Source: Candidatus Methanocomedens sp.
Lineage (GTDB): Archaea > Halobacteriota > Methanosarcinia > Methanosarcinales > Methanocomedenaceae
Reading direction: 5' to 3'
Assembly (NCBI GenBank): GCA_009649835.1
Contig: PYCK01000131.1
Location: forward strand, 1 to 9,245
DNA length: 9,245 nucleotides
The notes beneath the pieces were generated by a model that saw only the letters and a list, made by a program, of their open reading frames with translations, made no database searches and was not told where the DNA came from. Positions 1 through 6,532 of this stretch are shown piece after piece (position 1 is the stretch's first letter; each line of letters starts with the position of its first letter). A program made the translations under genes and the position numbers.

Positions 1-121
1 CTTTTTATGTCAGTATCCTTCATCCCATGTGTTATCAGGTAAACCGGCACATAAAAATGTTGCCTACAATTCTGGGAATTTTTAATTTATTCTGGATAAA
101 TGGATCATGGCAAAAAAGATT

Positions 122-192
122 AACCGCTGAGGACGCAGAGGGTCGCAGAGTGGGGTTATTTTACTCTGCGTCCCTTTGCGCTCTCTGCGGTT
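122..192. repeat. Imperfect palindrome built of tandem decamers
   Basis: The left arm (122-151) and the reverse complement of the right arm (163-192) match at 25 of 30 positions. Three of the five mismatches would be G-U pairs in RNA. The loop is 11 bases (152-162). The left arm contains two tandem 10-base units, GGACGCAGAG (131-140) and GGTCGCAGAG (141-150); the right arm repeats the complementary pattern CTCTGCGTCC / CTTTGCGCTC. It lies just beyond the 3' end of the UPF0201 gene. From memory, similar GCAGAG-periodic palindromes are scattered between genes in many unrelated environmental bacteria and archaea. It could be a mobile miniature repeat, a transcript-end hairpin, or both. Confidence 0.85.
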
Positions 193-208
193 TTTCGAAT
201 CGTCCAGG

Positions 209-222
209 GAAATAAGAAAAGT
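209..222 (-). terminator. U-rich 3' end of the nrdG-UPF0200-UPF0201 operon
   Basis: One base beyond the UPF0201 stop codon the minus strand reads ACTTTTCTTATTTC, a pyrimidine-rich tract of the kind archaeal RNA polymerase uses for intrinsic termination. The palindrome at 122-192 follows directly and could reinforce it or protect the 3' end. This rests on base composition only. Confidence 0.35.
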
Positions 223-223
223 C

Positions 224-646
224 TCACAATTCTATCTCAAATTGGGGATGCCCCTTCTCTGTCGGCGGTGCAAGCCAGTCCACCACCCTTCCGGCCTCAT
301 CGGCATCCTGCGCAACGATCTCAACCCAGATACTTCCAAGCAGCTCATCGCCTGGCGGGAAACTGACCTTGCCCACGGTAGCCGCCTGTTTGTTCAGGAT
401 AAATGTCACAGTACCCCCTTCAATATGCATATTCCTGCGCCCCGTATCCAGTATCTTACGACTCCTGAGCAGTTCATGGAGCAGTTCCAGCGAATCCCTG
501 CCACCCGTACCAACCAATCTGGCAGTAAAACCTTCCTTCTCCTTAAATTCATACTCCAGACCAGGGAATATTCCCTCTATAGCAGACTGTACCCTGTCCC
601 TGTCCTCTGTGGGGTTGACGTGTGCAGAAACTTCCACTGCTATCAT
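224..646 (-). CDS. UPF0201 family protein (COG1931), RNA-binding-like
   Basis: 140 residues, the usual length of the archaeal UPF0201 family. The N-terminus (MIAVEVSAHVNPTED) and the pattern IEGIFPG around residues 23-29 are typical of the family, as is a DILDTGRR-like segment, here KILDTGRR (64-71). Family members have been solved by structural genomics and resemble ribosomal protein L5-like folds, so an RNA-related role is usually proposed; no activity is established. There is no signal peptide or membrane segment. The ATG overlaps the UPF0200 stop codon as ATGA (643-646). A GAGG Shine-Dalgarno site lies about seven bases upstream, inside the UPF0200 gene, which supports translational coupling. 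It is the last gene of a three-gene operon. Confidence 0.85.
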   Translation of the reverse strand: MIAVEVSAHVNPTEDRDRVQSAIEGIFPGLEYEFKEKEGFTARLVGTGGRDSLELLHELLRSRKILDTGRRNMHIEGGTVTFILNKQAATVGKVSFPPGDELLGSIWVEIVAQDADEAGRVVDWLAPPTEKGHPQFEIEL

Positions 647-1188
647 CGTTGTTCCTCAATGATCTTCTGGACCTTTTTCCTTAACTGGTATAGCGTGCCA
701 TCATTAACAATGGTCAGGTCAGCATTTTTAATAGACTCTCCCATGCCCCACCCCAGTTCTCTTTCATCACGGATGCGCAGCCTTTCCTCATCCATTAACC
801 TGTCATCAGCCCTGCCCCGTTTTCTAATCCTGGCAAGCCTGTCCTCTGTGGACGATTCGACATTTATCAGCAGGAAATCGCTCCCGAACTCCTCCTTAAA
901 GAGGTGTACCTCCTCGATGTTCCTTACCCCGTCCACCACAGCAACACCACCCTCTGAGGCACGCAATTTCGTAACACACCGCCTGGCAATGGCTGATAGT
1001 CCTTCCTCCTTTCTTAGCCTTGTACCGGTGCCGCCCAGGTTCTCGTCTGTTGGTTCAAGACCAAGCCTGTGGACCTCTTCACGTATCACATCGCCCATGT
1101 TCACTACAGGATAACCCAATTCCTTTGCAACAGCAGCCACTTCACCCTTGCCCGATGCCGGCATACCCACAAAAGCTATTATCCTCAT
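643..1188 (-). CDS. UPF0200 family P-loop nucleotide kinase-like protein
   Basis: 181 residues. The N-terminal P-loop is GMPASGKGE (residues 8-16). It ends in GKG rather than GK[ST], as in adenylate kinase-type NMP kinases and as is usual for UPF0200. The segment VVDGVRNIEEVHLFK (84-98) is the family's second hallmark, and RKRGRADDR (122-130) looks like a basic lid segment. The fold is related to dephospho-CoA and adenylate kinases, but the substrate of UPF0200 proteins is not known to me. It should be cytosolic, with no membrane segments. The ATG overlaps the radical SAM stop codon (ATGA, 1185-1188), and the purine-rich GGAGAGGAAAGG lies just upstream as ribosome binding site. The overlap with UPF0201 at the other end places it in the middle of one coupled operon. 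Confidence 0.85.
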   Translation of the reverse strand: MRIIAFVGMPASGKGEVAAVAKELGYPVVNMGDVIREEVHRLGLEPTDENLGGTGTRLRKEEGLSAIARRCVTKLRASEGGVAVVDGVRNIEEVHLFKEEFGSDFLLINVESSTEDRLARIRKRGRADDRLMDEERLRIRDERELGWGMGESIKNADLTIVNDGTLYQLRKKVQKIIEEQR

Positions 1189-1943
1189 ACTATCCTTTCC
1201 TCTCCATTCTCTATAGTCCGTATCCGTATGTCTTTGAGATTGACAGGTTTGATAGCTGTTGCCATATCCAGCACTTCCTGCCTGCTGAATTTCTCTGTAT
1301 CTTTCATATCCAGGGTATTGTCAGATAAACCCTGCTGGACTGCATAGGTAAGGTTCCCGCAGTCACATTCATCCAGGTACTGGCTTATCTTCCTGATATC
1401 TTTTGCACCAACAAGCCCCCTGAATACTGTGGTCCTGACCTCCAGTTCAATGCCTGCCCTGATGCATTTGTCCAGGGTCATGGCTGTGTTTTTTGCCGCT
1501 TTTGAACCCGCATCCACATTTAACCCGGTAACTATAGCGTATTGCTTAGGTTCGTCAAGTGGTGCTTTTACATCAAGGAACACCTTATCAAGCAGACCTT
1601 TATCAAGCATTTCCATTACCACATCCGCACCAAACCCATTGGTCTCAAGTCCCACAGCCAGCGAGCCGGACCTGGCAAATCCGGCAAGCTCTATCAGCGC
1701 ATCCCTTTGAAGGGTCGGCTCACCTCCGCTGAACACTACCGCACTGATGAACGGTTTTGTTTTGGATATCTGTGACTTCATGTCTTCAATATCCATCTCA
1801 CTGCTTCCTGTGATATAGGCGTGGTTCTGGCAGTAGGGACACCGTAACTGGCAGCCCCTGAAAAATATTACCGAGACTGAACGGCCATGCCAGTCCACAG
1901 TAGAGATCGGGATAAAATGTCCGAAATTGAATGTCTGTTGCAT
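1185..1943 (-). CDS. nrdG: Radical SAM activase, NrdG/PflA type
   Basis: 252 residues. The radical SAM cluster motif is CQLRCPYC (C31, C35, C38), which binds a [4Fe-4S] cluster and S-adenosylmethionine. It is followed by the SAM-binding FSGGEPTLQ (71-79) and ETNG (about 99-102). The start TVDWHGRSVSVIFFRGC fits anaerobic ribonucleotide reductase activating proteins (TIGR02495 type), which generate the glycyl radical on NrdD. No NrdD partner is in the window, so the substrate is inferred from family resemblance; another glycyl-radical or peptide substrate cannot be excluded. There are no extra cysteine clusters of the SPASM type. The ATG at 1943 has no Shine-Dalgarno site but has a TATA-like box about 30 bases upstream, so the transcript may be nearly leaderless. 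First gene of the leftward operon. Confidence 0.8.
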   Translation of the reverse strand: MQQTFNFGHFIPISTVDWHGRSVSVIFFRGCQLRCPYCQNHAYITGSSEMDIEDMKSQISKTKPFISAVVFSGGEPTLQRDALIELAGFARSGSLAVGLETNGFGADVVMEMLDKGLLDKVFLDVKAPLDEPKQYAIVTGLNVDAGSKAAKNTAMTLDKCIRAGIELEVRTTVFRGLVGAKDIRKISQYLDECDCGNLTYAVQQGLSDNTLDMKDTEKFSRQEVLDMATAIKPVNLKDIRIRTIENGEERIV

Positions 1944-1968
1944 TGGCTAACTGGTATACTCATCACAA

Positions 1969-1979
1969 GATATATAACC
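1969..1979. promoter_or_regulatory. Shared TATA box, nrdG-type gene and ycaO
   Basis: The sequence GATATATAACC lies near the middle of the 63-base gap between the divergent start codons (1943 and 2007). It contains the palindromic TATATA, so it reads as a TATA box on either strand. Placing transcription starts about 27 bases from its centre gives leaders of roughly four bases (leftward) and seven bases (rightward). A second TTATATAT at 2001-2008 could serve the leftward gene with a longer leader. This is position and motif evidence only. Confidence 0.5.
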
Positions 1980-2006
1980 ATTACAAACGAAAACGCAGGA
2001 TTATAT

Positions 2007-3293
2007 ATGAACATTGAGATCGACCCGGCTGTAAAGTATAAAGAGGGCACCAAGAGGGTATGTGGTCCGGAAGAAACCCTGGAAAATATCACAGGCATAC
2101 TGGATAAGGTGGGAGTTACCAGGATCGCCGATATCACTGACCTTGACCGCATAGGAATTCCAGTATTTTCTGCCATCCGGCCCAGTGCGGCCGAGGGTGC
2201 TGTTTCTATTTACAGCGGCAAAGGTGCCGATGATACCCAGGCCAGGATATCTGCTATCATGGAAAGTGTGGAGCGCTGCTGTGCAGAACAGCCAGGTATA
2301 AGTAAAGACCTGGGCAAAGACCTGGATGAAGAAGATATCAAGCCCACAATTGCCGATTCTTTTGAAAATCTCTCACAAAAGGTTAACACCATCAATCCTC
2401 TTGACCTGCTGACAGCAGAGCCCGTCATTAAGAACACCAGGCTGGAATGGATGGTGGGCTATGACCTGCTGACAGAGGAGAACATCCTTGTACCGTCCAA
2501 TGCCGTATACCATCCCTATAACCCCACAAACGGGGGGCACCAGTTGTTCCGCAGCAATACCAACGGCCTGGCAGCAGGGAATACTATGGAAGAGACCATA
2601 CTGCACGGCCTGCTTGAGGTGATCGAGCGGGACGCGCTTAGCATTGCCGAGTACAATAAGAACCCTGGCCGTGAGATCATACTTACACCGGATGATGGTG
2701 TCGTCTACGACCTGTTGAAAAAATTCGAGGCTGCAGGTGTCATAGCAAAAGTATGGCTGCTGACCCACGATATCGGCCTGTACACAGTTGTTTGTGCGCT
2801 TGATGACCCGGTCCTGAAAGACCCTGCCCTGCTTGTCATGGGTGCGGGGTCACACCTTATACCTGAAATTGCGGTGTCGAGGGCCCTGACCGAAGCCGCA
2901 CAGAGCAGGGTAGTGCAGATACATGGTGCCAGGGAGGATACTGACAGGGAATCTGTGGTCCGCACCTTCGGGTACGATGCCATGAAACGGTTGAACCGCT
3001 ACTGGTATATTGATTCTGCTGAGAAAGTTACCTTGTCCGACCTTGAGGATAAATCCGCAAACACCCCTGCTAAGGATATCCGGGCAACTGTGGAGATGCT
3101 GCGCGGCATAATTCCTTATGCGGTCATAGTGGATATTTCCAGCACTTCATTGAACCTGCCAGTGGTAAGGGCAGTCCTGCCAACCTTTGAACAGTATACG
3201 CTTGACAGGGAGCGCAAGGGTAAGCGCATGAAGATCGGACGAAAACCCAAGACCAGGACCAAACGAACCTTCAAACCACGGCCGGTGACATGA
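2007..3293 (+). CDS. ycaO: YcaO, ATP-dependent thioamide synthetase (MCR modification)
   Basis: 428 residues. YcaO enzymes activate a backbone amide with ATP; with TfuA, the methanogen version makes the thioglycine of the MCR alpha subunit, shown genetically in Methanosarcina acetivorans. YcaO signatures are GKGADDTQARISAIMESVER (71-90, with E86 and E89), SNTNGLAAG (183-191), LLEVIERDA (202-210) and TEAAQSR (295-301); the glutamates and arginines in these blocks are the expected ATP/Mg sites. The matching family is methanogenesis marker 1. There is no terminal PxPxP motif as in azoline-forming YcaOs. Instead the tail (401-428) has 14 Lys/Arg in 28 residues. I chose ATG 2007: the open frame extends 40 codons further upstream, but that stretch is antisense to the radical SAM gene, and the TATA box lies about 33 bases before 2007. 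It overlaps tfuA by ATGA. Confidence 0.92.
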   Translation: MNIEIDPAVKYKEGTKRVCGPEETLENITGILDKVGVTRIADITDLDRIGIPVFSAIRPSAAEGAVSIYSGKGADDTQARISAIMESVERCCAEQPGISKDLGKDLDEEDIKPTIADSFENLSQKVNTINPLDLLTAEPVIKNTRLEWMVGYDLLTEENILVPSNAVYHPYNPTNGGHQLFRSNTNGLAAGNTMEETILHGLLEVIERDALSIAEYNKNPGREIILTPDDGVVYDLLKKFEAAGVIAKVWLLTHDIGLYTVVCALDDPVLKDPALLVMGAGSHLIPEIAVSRALTEAAQSRVVQIHGAREDTDRESVVRTFGYDAMKRLNRYWYIDSAEKVTLSDLEDKSANTPAKDIRATVEMLRGIIPYAVIVDISSTSLNLPVVRAVLPTFEQYTLDRERKGKRMKIGRKPKTRTKRTFKPRPVT

Positions 3294-3949
3294 CAGGGAT
3301 TGTGGTCTTTACCGGTACCAGCCTTAGCTGGGAGGAGGCAGGGTCGTTGCTTGATGCTGACTACCGGCCGCCTGTAAAAAGGAATGATATCAATATCCTG
3401 GTGGATAAAGGGGGTCCTGATATCATAGGCATCATTGACGGCATCTTTTTTGACAGGGCAGCAGTGGCCCACAGGGAGATAATCCGTGCAATAAAGGCAG
3501 GGGTTACCGTGGTCGGTGGCTGCAGTATGGGGGCACTCCGGGCATCTGAACTTGATACTTACGGCATGATAGGGGTGGGCCGCATCTACGAGTGGTACCG
3601 CGACGGTGTTGTGGAATCAGATGACGAGGTAGCTGTCACGTTCCATCCCGAAACTCTTGAACCGCTGTCGGTCCCTCTGGTTAATATCAGGGTAACCCTT
3701 GAGCGTGCAGTGGAACAGGGTGCGATTGAACCAGACCTCAGTGAAACGCTACTGGAAACAGCACGCTCCATGTACTATCCTGACCGGACCTTTGCAGCCA
3801 TTGTTAAAAGTAGTGTGGAAAATGGCCACGTTCCAAAATCTGAAAAAGATACTATGATTGATTACCTTATCCACAATGAAGTGGATGTCAAACGTGAAGA
3901 TGCTTTGCTGGTTATCGAAAAGATAAAAGAATTGGCAGGGTCTTTATAG
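3290..3949 (+). CDS. tfuA: TfuA-like partner of YcaO
   Basis: 219 residues. The opening VVFTGTSLSWEEA and DADYRPPVKRNDI (22-34) are the TfuA N-terminal signature, and GGCSMGALRASEL (76-88) is its core motif, resembling a nucleophile elbow around S79. IGVGRIYEWYRDG and DDEVAVTFHP (about 93-118) continue the family pattern. TfuA proteins work with YcaO in peptide thioamidation, stimulating YcaO and helping release sulfur from a thiocarboxylated carrier protein; no ThiS-like carrier gene is in the window. The start ATG overlaps the ycaO stop codon (ATGA, 3290-3293), which implies coupled translation and matched amounts of the two partners. It should be cytosolic, without membrane segments. Confidence 0.92.
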   Translation: MTGIVVFTGTSLSWEEAGSLLDADYRPPVKRNDINILVDKGGPDIIGIIDGIFFDRAAVAHREIIRAIKAGVTVVGGCSMGALRASELDTYGMIGVGRIYEWYRDGVVESDDEVAVTFHPETLEPLSVPLVNIRVTLERAVEQGAIEPDLSETLLETARSMYYPDRTFAAIVKSSVENGHVPKSEKDTMIDYLIHNEVDVKREDALLVIEKIKELAGSL

Positions 3950-4034
3950 ACACCCTACAAAATCGGACTGAGTGGCTGAATAGTAATAATAATTTATATA
4001 CTCAATATTATTTAAAAATGCTTGAAATTATAAT

Positions 4035-4050
4035 CTTTTTTATTATATTT
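4035..4050 (+). terminator. U-rich tract ending the ycaO-tfuA transcript
   Basis: The 128-base gap between tfuA and the convergent permease gene is very AT-rich. About 85 bases after the tfuA stop codon it has a run of T residues followed by TATTATATTT, the usual composition of archaeal intrinsic terminators. A shorter run of five T on the other strand (4014-4018) could end the leftward transporter transcript. I see no stable hairpin. Confidence 0.4.
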
Positions 4051-4077
4051 ACATACTATCCTCATCAAAATACCGGT

Positions 4078-4692
4078 TCAACTTTTGAGATATACTGGTG
4101 TCAATCTCCTCTCAAGAACCGAAAATGACACATCGATGAATAATGCGAGGACTATAGCAGGAAGGGCTCCCGCTAAGATCTTATCCGTGTTAAAAGCTAT
4201 CAATCCTTCAAATACCAATTCTCCTAATCCACCACTTCCAATAATTGCGGTCAGTATAGCGATACTATTGGCCAGGATAGCTGCAAATTTAATGCCGGCG
4301 AACATTGCCGGGTATGCATTGGGCATTCTGATGTGACGGTTGATCTGCCAATCAGTTAATCCAATACCTTTAGCATATTCTATCAATAATGGATCAATAT
4401 TGGATAGACCAATATAGGTATTTTTAATAATGGGGAGCAAGGCCCTTAGCATTATAGCTATTATAGCAGGGGTGAAGCCTATTCCAATAAGCGGAACCAC
4501 AATTGCAACAACAGCAAAACTCGGTACTGCCTGAGCCAGGTTTGCAAATTTTATTACGATAGAAGCAAGCCTGTTACTATACAATGAAGCAAATGCCAAT
4601 GGAATAGCTATAGCGATACTCACGAAAAGAGCCGAATATGCGAGAATAATATGTTCAACAGTAGCATCTGCAATAGTGGTTAATATTACCAT
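4078..4692 (-). CDS. opuCD: Quaternary-amine ABC transporter permease (OpuCD-like)
   Basis: 204 residues, almost entirely hydrophobic, with about five membrane helices as in OpuB/OpuC/ProW permeases (MetI-like fold). The cytoplasmic coupling loop that docks on the ATPase is visible as EYAKGIGL (105-112) followed by RMPNAYP (122-128), matching the EAA-loop pattern. NTYIGL (91-96) is repeated nearly unchanged in the partner permease. The gene starts seven bases before the end of opuCB (overlap 4686-4692), with TGAGGT as a good ribosome binding site about eight bases upstream. It is last in the operon. The opuCD symbol follows gene order in Bacillus and does not imply strict orthology. Confidence 0.88.
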   Translation of the reverse strand: MVILTTIADATVEHIILAYSALFVSIAIAIPLAFASLYSNRLASIVIKFANLAQAVPSFAVVAIVVPLIGIGFTPAIIAIMLRALLPIIKNTYIGLSNIDPLLIEYAKGIGLTDWQINRHIRMPNAYPAMFAGIKFAAILANSIAILTAIIGSGGLGELVFEGLIAFNTDKILAGALPAIVLALFIDVSFSVLERRLTPVYLKS

Positions 4693-5330
4693 GTACCGTA
4701 CCTCACTTTGAGTCTGCTTTCAATTACACCCGCTATAGCATCCAGAATAACTGCAAGTACCCCAGTCCATAATCCTGCGACCAGAATGGTATCCACATCA
4801 TACAAGTAAATACCCGTCTGCAATGCCGTTCCCAGTCCACCTGCTGCAATAAGACCACCCAGGGTAATTAAGCCCATAGTAAATACCAGTGCGATCCTGA
4901 AACCCCCTGCAATGAGCGGAAGTGCCATTGGCATCCTTACGTTGATCAATATATCTTTTGATGATAGTCCTATTGCCTGCGCGATGTAAATATACTCCTT
5001 ATTGACACTTTTCAGACCGACATAGGTATTCCTGGTGATAGGCAGGATTGAATACAGGATCGATGCAACAATGGTAGGTTTTGCCCCTAAACCAAAGAAT
5101 GGAAGCAAGAGTACCAGAAGTGCAATATCGGGCAGGGTCTCGATAATATTGAGTATATTCAATACTGGATTCGCAATTCTTGGGTGCAGAAATACAATGA
5201 TCCCTATACTGATACCAATGACAGTGGCCGAAAAAAGGGCAATACTGAACATATACAAATGCTCTAATGTACGCATGGTTAACATTTGTGAATCCCATAC
5301 ATCCATGATCTGCACAATGAAATTATCCAC
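4686..5330 (-). CDS. opuCB: Quaternary-amine ABC transporter permease (OpuCB-like)
   Basis: About 214 residues with an N-terminal helix near 27-50 and further hydrophobic segments consistent with five membrane spans. The EAA-type coupling loop is IAQAIGL (about 116-122) with RMPMALP (132-138). It pairs with the other permease to form the channel. There is no ATG near the beginning. A first GTG at 5339 gives 217 residues, but a GTG three codons later (5330) has AAGGTGG five bases upstream and is preferred. Only about 15-24 bases separate it from the ATPase stop codon, so it is cotranscribed with opuCA. The family assignment is firm; the exact start is not. Confidence 0.88.
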   Translation of the reverse strand: MDNFIVQIMDVWDSQMLTMRTLEHLYMFSIALFSATVIGISIGIIVFLHPRIANPVLNILNIIETLPDIALLVLLLPFFGLGAKPTIVASILYSILPITRNTYVGLKSVNKEYIYIAQAIGLSSKDILINVRMPMALPLIAGGFRIALVFTMGLITLGGLIAAGGLGTALQTGIYLYDVDTILVAGLWTGVLAVILDAIAGVIESRLKVRYGTW

Positions 5331-5335
5331 GTTTT

Positions 5336-5342
5336 CCACCTT
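5336..5342 (-). promoter_or_regulatory. Ribosome binding site deciding the opuCB start
   Basis: The minus strand reads AAGGTGG, then five bases, then GTG (5330-5328). This matches the archaeal anti-Shine-Dalgarno complement well. The earlier in-frame GTG at 5339-5337 lies inside this motif and has no site of its own, so the later GTG is the likelier start. Confidence 0.5.
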
Positions 5343-5354
5343 GTATAATATTGA

Positions 5355-6482
5355 TTAAATGAGTTTCAGGAGCACATTATCTAAAAAGAAAAGTCCAACT
5401 GGACGATCTGCTTCCATCACAACTCCCAATGATTCGCCCATGTCCTTTAATTTCCCCAAAGCCGATGCAATATGGTCATTTGATGAAAAACCGGGGGTCG
5501 GTCTTGCAATATCCCAGAGTGTTACATCATCGTGTTTTTGTTGAACCAGATCTGCCATCTCAACATATCTTACCAGATCAGAACCATCAAGTACGATAGC
5601 CAGTTCCACATTGGTTTGTGTCATCCTATTAACAGCTTCATGTGCAGTCATTCCAGCATCAAATAGATATTTATCAGTTATAGGAGACATCATGTCCTTT
5701 ACCCTGAGGGTGTCTATATGCTTGAATTTCCTTTTCGCATCAACAATATCAGACACCAGTTCATTTTCAGGGTGCAGGATCAATTCTTCAGGAGTACCTA
5801 TCTGGATGAGTCTGGCATCAGACATGATACCAATCCTATCCCCCAGTTTGAATGCTTCATCAATATCATGCGTAACAAACAATATTGTCCTGCCTATCTC
5901 CTGTTTTATTACATTGAACTCATCCTGCAGCTGCTTTCTCAAGATAGGGTCAAGTGCTCCAAATGGTTCGTCCATCAACAATAAAGGCGGATCCATGGCA
6001 AGTGCCCGGGCAAGTCCGACCCGCTGCTGTTGTCCACCGCTCAACTGACCGGGATACCTATCCATAAAGGATTCGGGAGGAAGTGATACAAAATCAAGGA
6101 GATGTTTTACCCTGTCTGAGATCTCCTGGTCGGACCAGCCCTCAAGTCGTGGTACCAGCCCTATATTCTCCTTGATGGTCATATGGGGAAAAAGACCGAT
6201 ATCCTGGATGACATAACCGATGTTCCTTCGCAACCTGACAGGGTCAAATTCCATGATATCATGGTCGTTTATCGTTATGACCCCATCATCCGGTTCAATA
6301 AGCCGGTTTATCATCCTGAGGGTGGTGGTCTTTCCTGAACCGCTGGGACCTATCAGTATCAACAGTTCACCGCCCTGTAAATCAAGGTCCAATTGTTCAA
6401 CTGCAAAGAGTTCGTCGTATTTTTTCGTGACCTGCTGAAGACGAACGGAGTCAATCCTGTCAAATAGTCTTTGTGTGGACAT
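5355..6482 (-). CDS. opuCA: Betaine-type ABC transporter ATPase with CBS domains
   Basis: 375 residues, the usual length for OpuCA/ProV. The ABC domain fills residues 12-245: Walker A GPSGSGKT (45-52), Q-loop Q93, signature LSGGQQQR (147-154), Walker B LLLMDEP (167-173) and switch histidine H205 in FVTHD. The C-terminal part has two CBS-like segments: one from about 260 (VKDMMSP) to 318, and a more diverged one at about 319-375. In bacterial OpuC, CBS domains restrain uptake in response to ionic strength or cyclic di-AMP; whether that holds here is inference. The protein energises the two downstream permeases. ATG 6482 has no Shine-Dalgarno site and follows a TATA-like and T-rich stretch by about 27 bases, so it may also be expressed separately from proX. 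Confidence 0.93.
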   Translation of the reverse strand: MSTQRLFDRIDSVRLQQVTKKYDELFAVEQLDLDLQGGELLILIGPSGSGKTTTLRMINRLIEPDDGVITINDHDIMEFDPVRLRRNIGYVIQDIGLFPHMTIKENIGLVPRLEGWSDQEISDRVKHLLDFVSLPPESFMDRYPGQLSGGQQQRVGLARALAMDPPLLLMDEPFGALDPILRKQLQDEFNVIKQEIGRTILFVTHDIDEAFKLGDRIGIMSDARLIQIGTPEELILHPENELVSDIVDAKRKFKHIDTLRVKDMMSPITDKYLFDAGMTAHEAVNRMTQTNVELAIVLDGSDLVRYVEMADLVQQKHDDVTLWDIARPTPGFSSNDHIASALGKLKDMGESLGVVMEADRPVGLFFLDNVLLKLI

Positions 6483-6504
6483 GGCTATGTGTGAATTTCA
6501 TTCA

Positions 6505-6524
6505 GTTTTATTAAAAATCAAAAA
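6505..6524 (-). promoter_or_regulatory. proX-opuCA junction: U-rich tracts and TATA-like box
   Basis: In the 50-base gap between the proX stop codon and the opuCA start, the minus strand has two runs of five T (6524-6520 and 6517-6513) followed by TTTAATAAAAC. The T runs could cause partial termination after proX. The TTTAATAAAA box sits about 27 bases from the opuCA ATG, which would fit a leaderless internal start. Both readings are possible and would let the binding protein be made in excess of the membrane complex. Confidence 0.4.
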
Positions 6525-6532
6525 GGGTTGAA

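Noticed and set aside
1..23. Possible gene start on the minus strand (ATG 23-21) running off the left edge
   Set aside because: Only seven codons are visible, with no convincing ribosome binding site, so there is not enough to call a gene.
27..215. 62-codon plus-strand frame through the palindrome
   Set aside because: It translates the palindromic repeat and has no recognisable protein features; non-coding is more likely.
176..1114. 312-codon plus-strand open frame
   Set aside because: It is a shadow antisense to UPF0201 and UPF0200, both of which have clear family motifs; the translation is low-complexity Ser/Pro/Leu-rich.
1887..2006. 40-codon N-terminal extension of YcaO from ATG 1887
   Set aside because: It is antisense to the start of the radical SAM gene, crosses the promoter gap, and adds sequence with no YcaO resemblance. 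ATG 2007 fits the family start and the TATA spacing.
2373..2768. 131-codon minus-strand frame inside ycaO
   Set aside because: Antisense shadow of a gene with strong YcaO signatures and no promoter or ribosome binding site of its own.
4018..4128. 36-codon plus-strand open frame after a TATA-like TTTATATA (3993-4000)
   Set aside because: Very short, AT-driven composition, no ribosome binding site, and its second half is antisense to the permease gene end. A small protein or antisense RNA cannot be excluded but nothing supports it.
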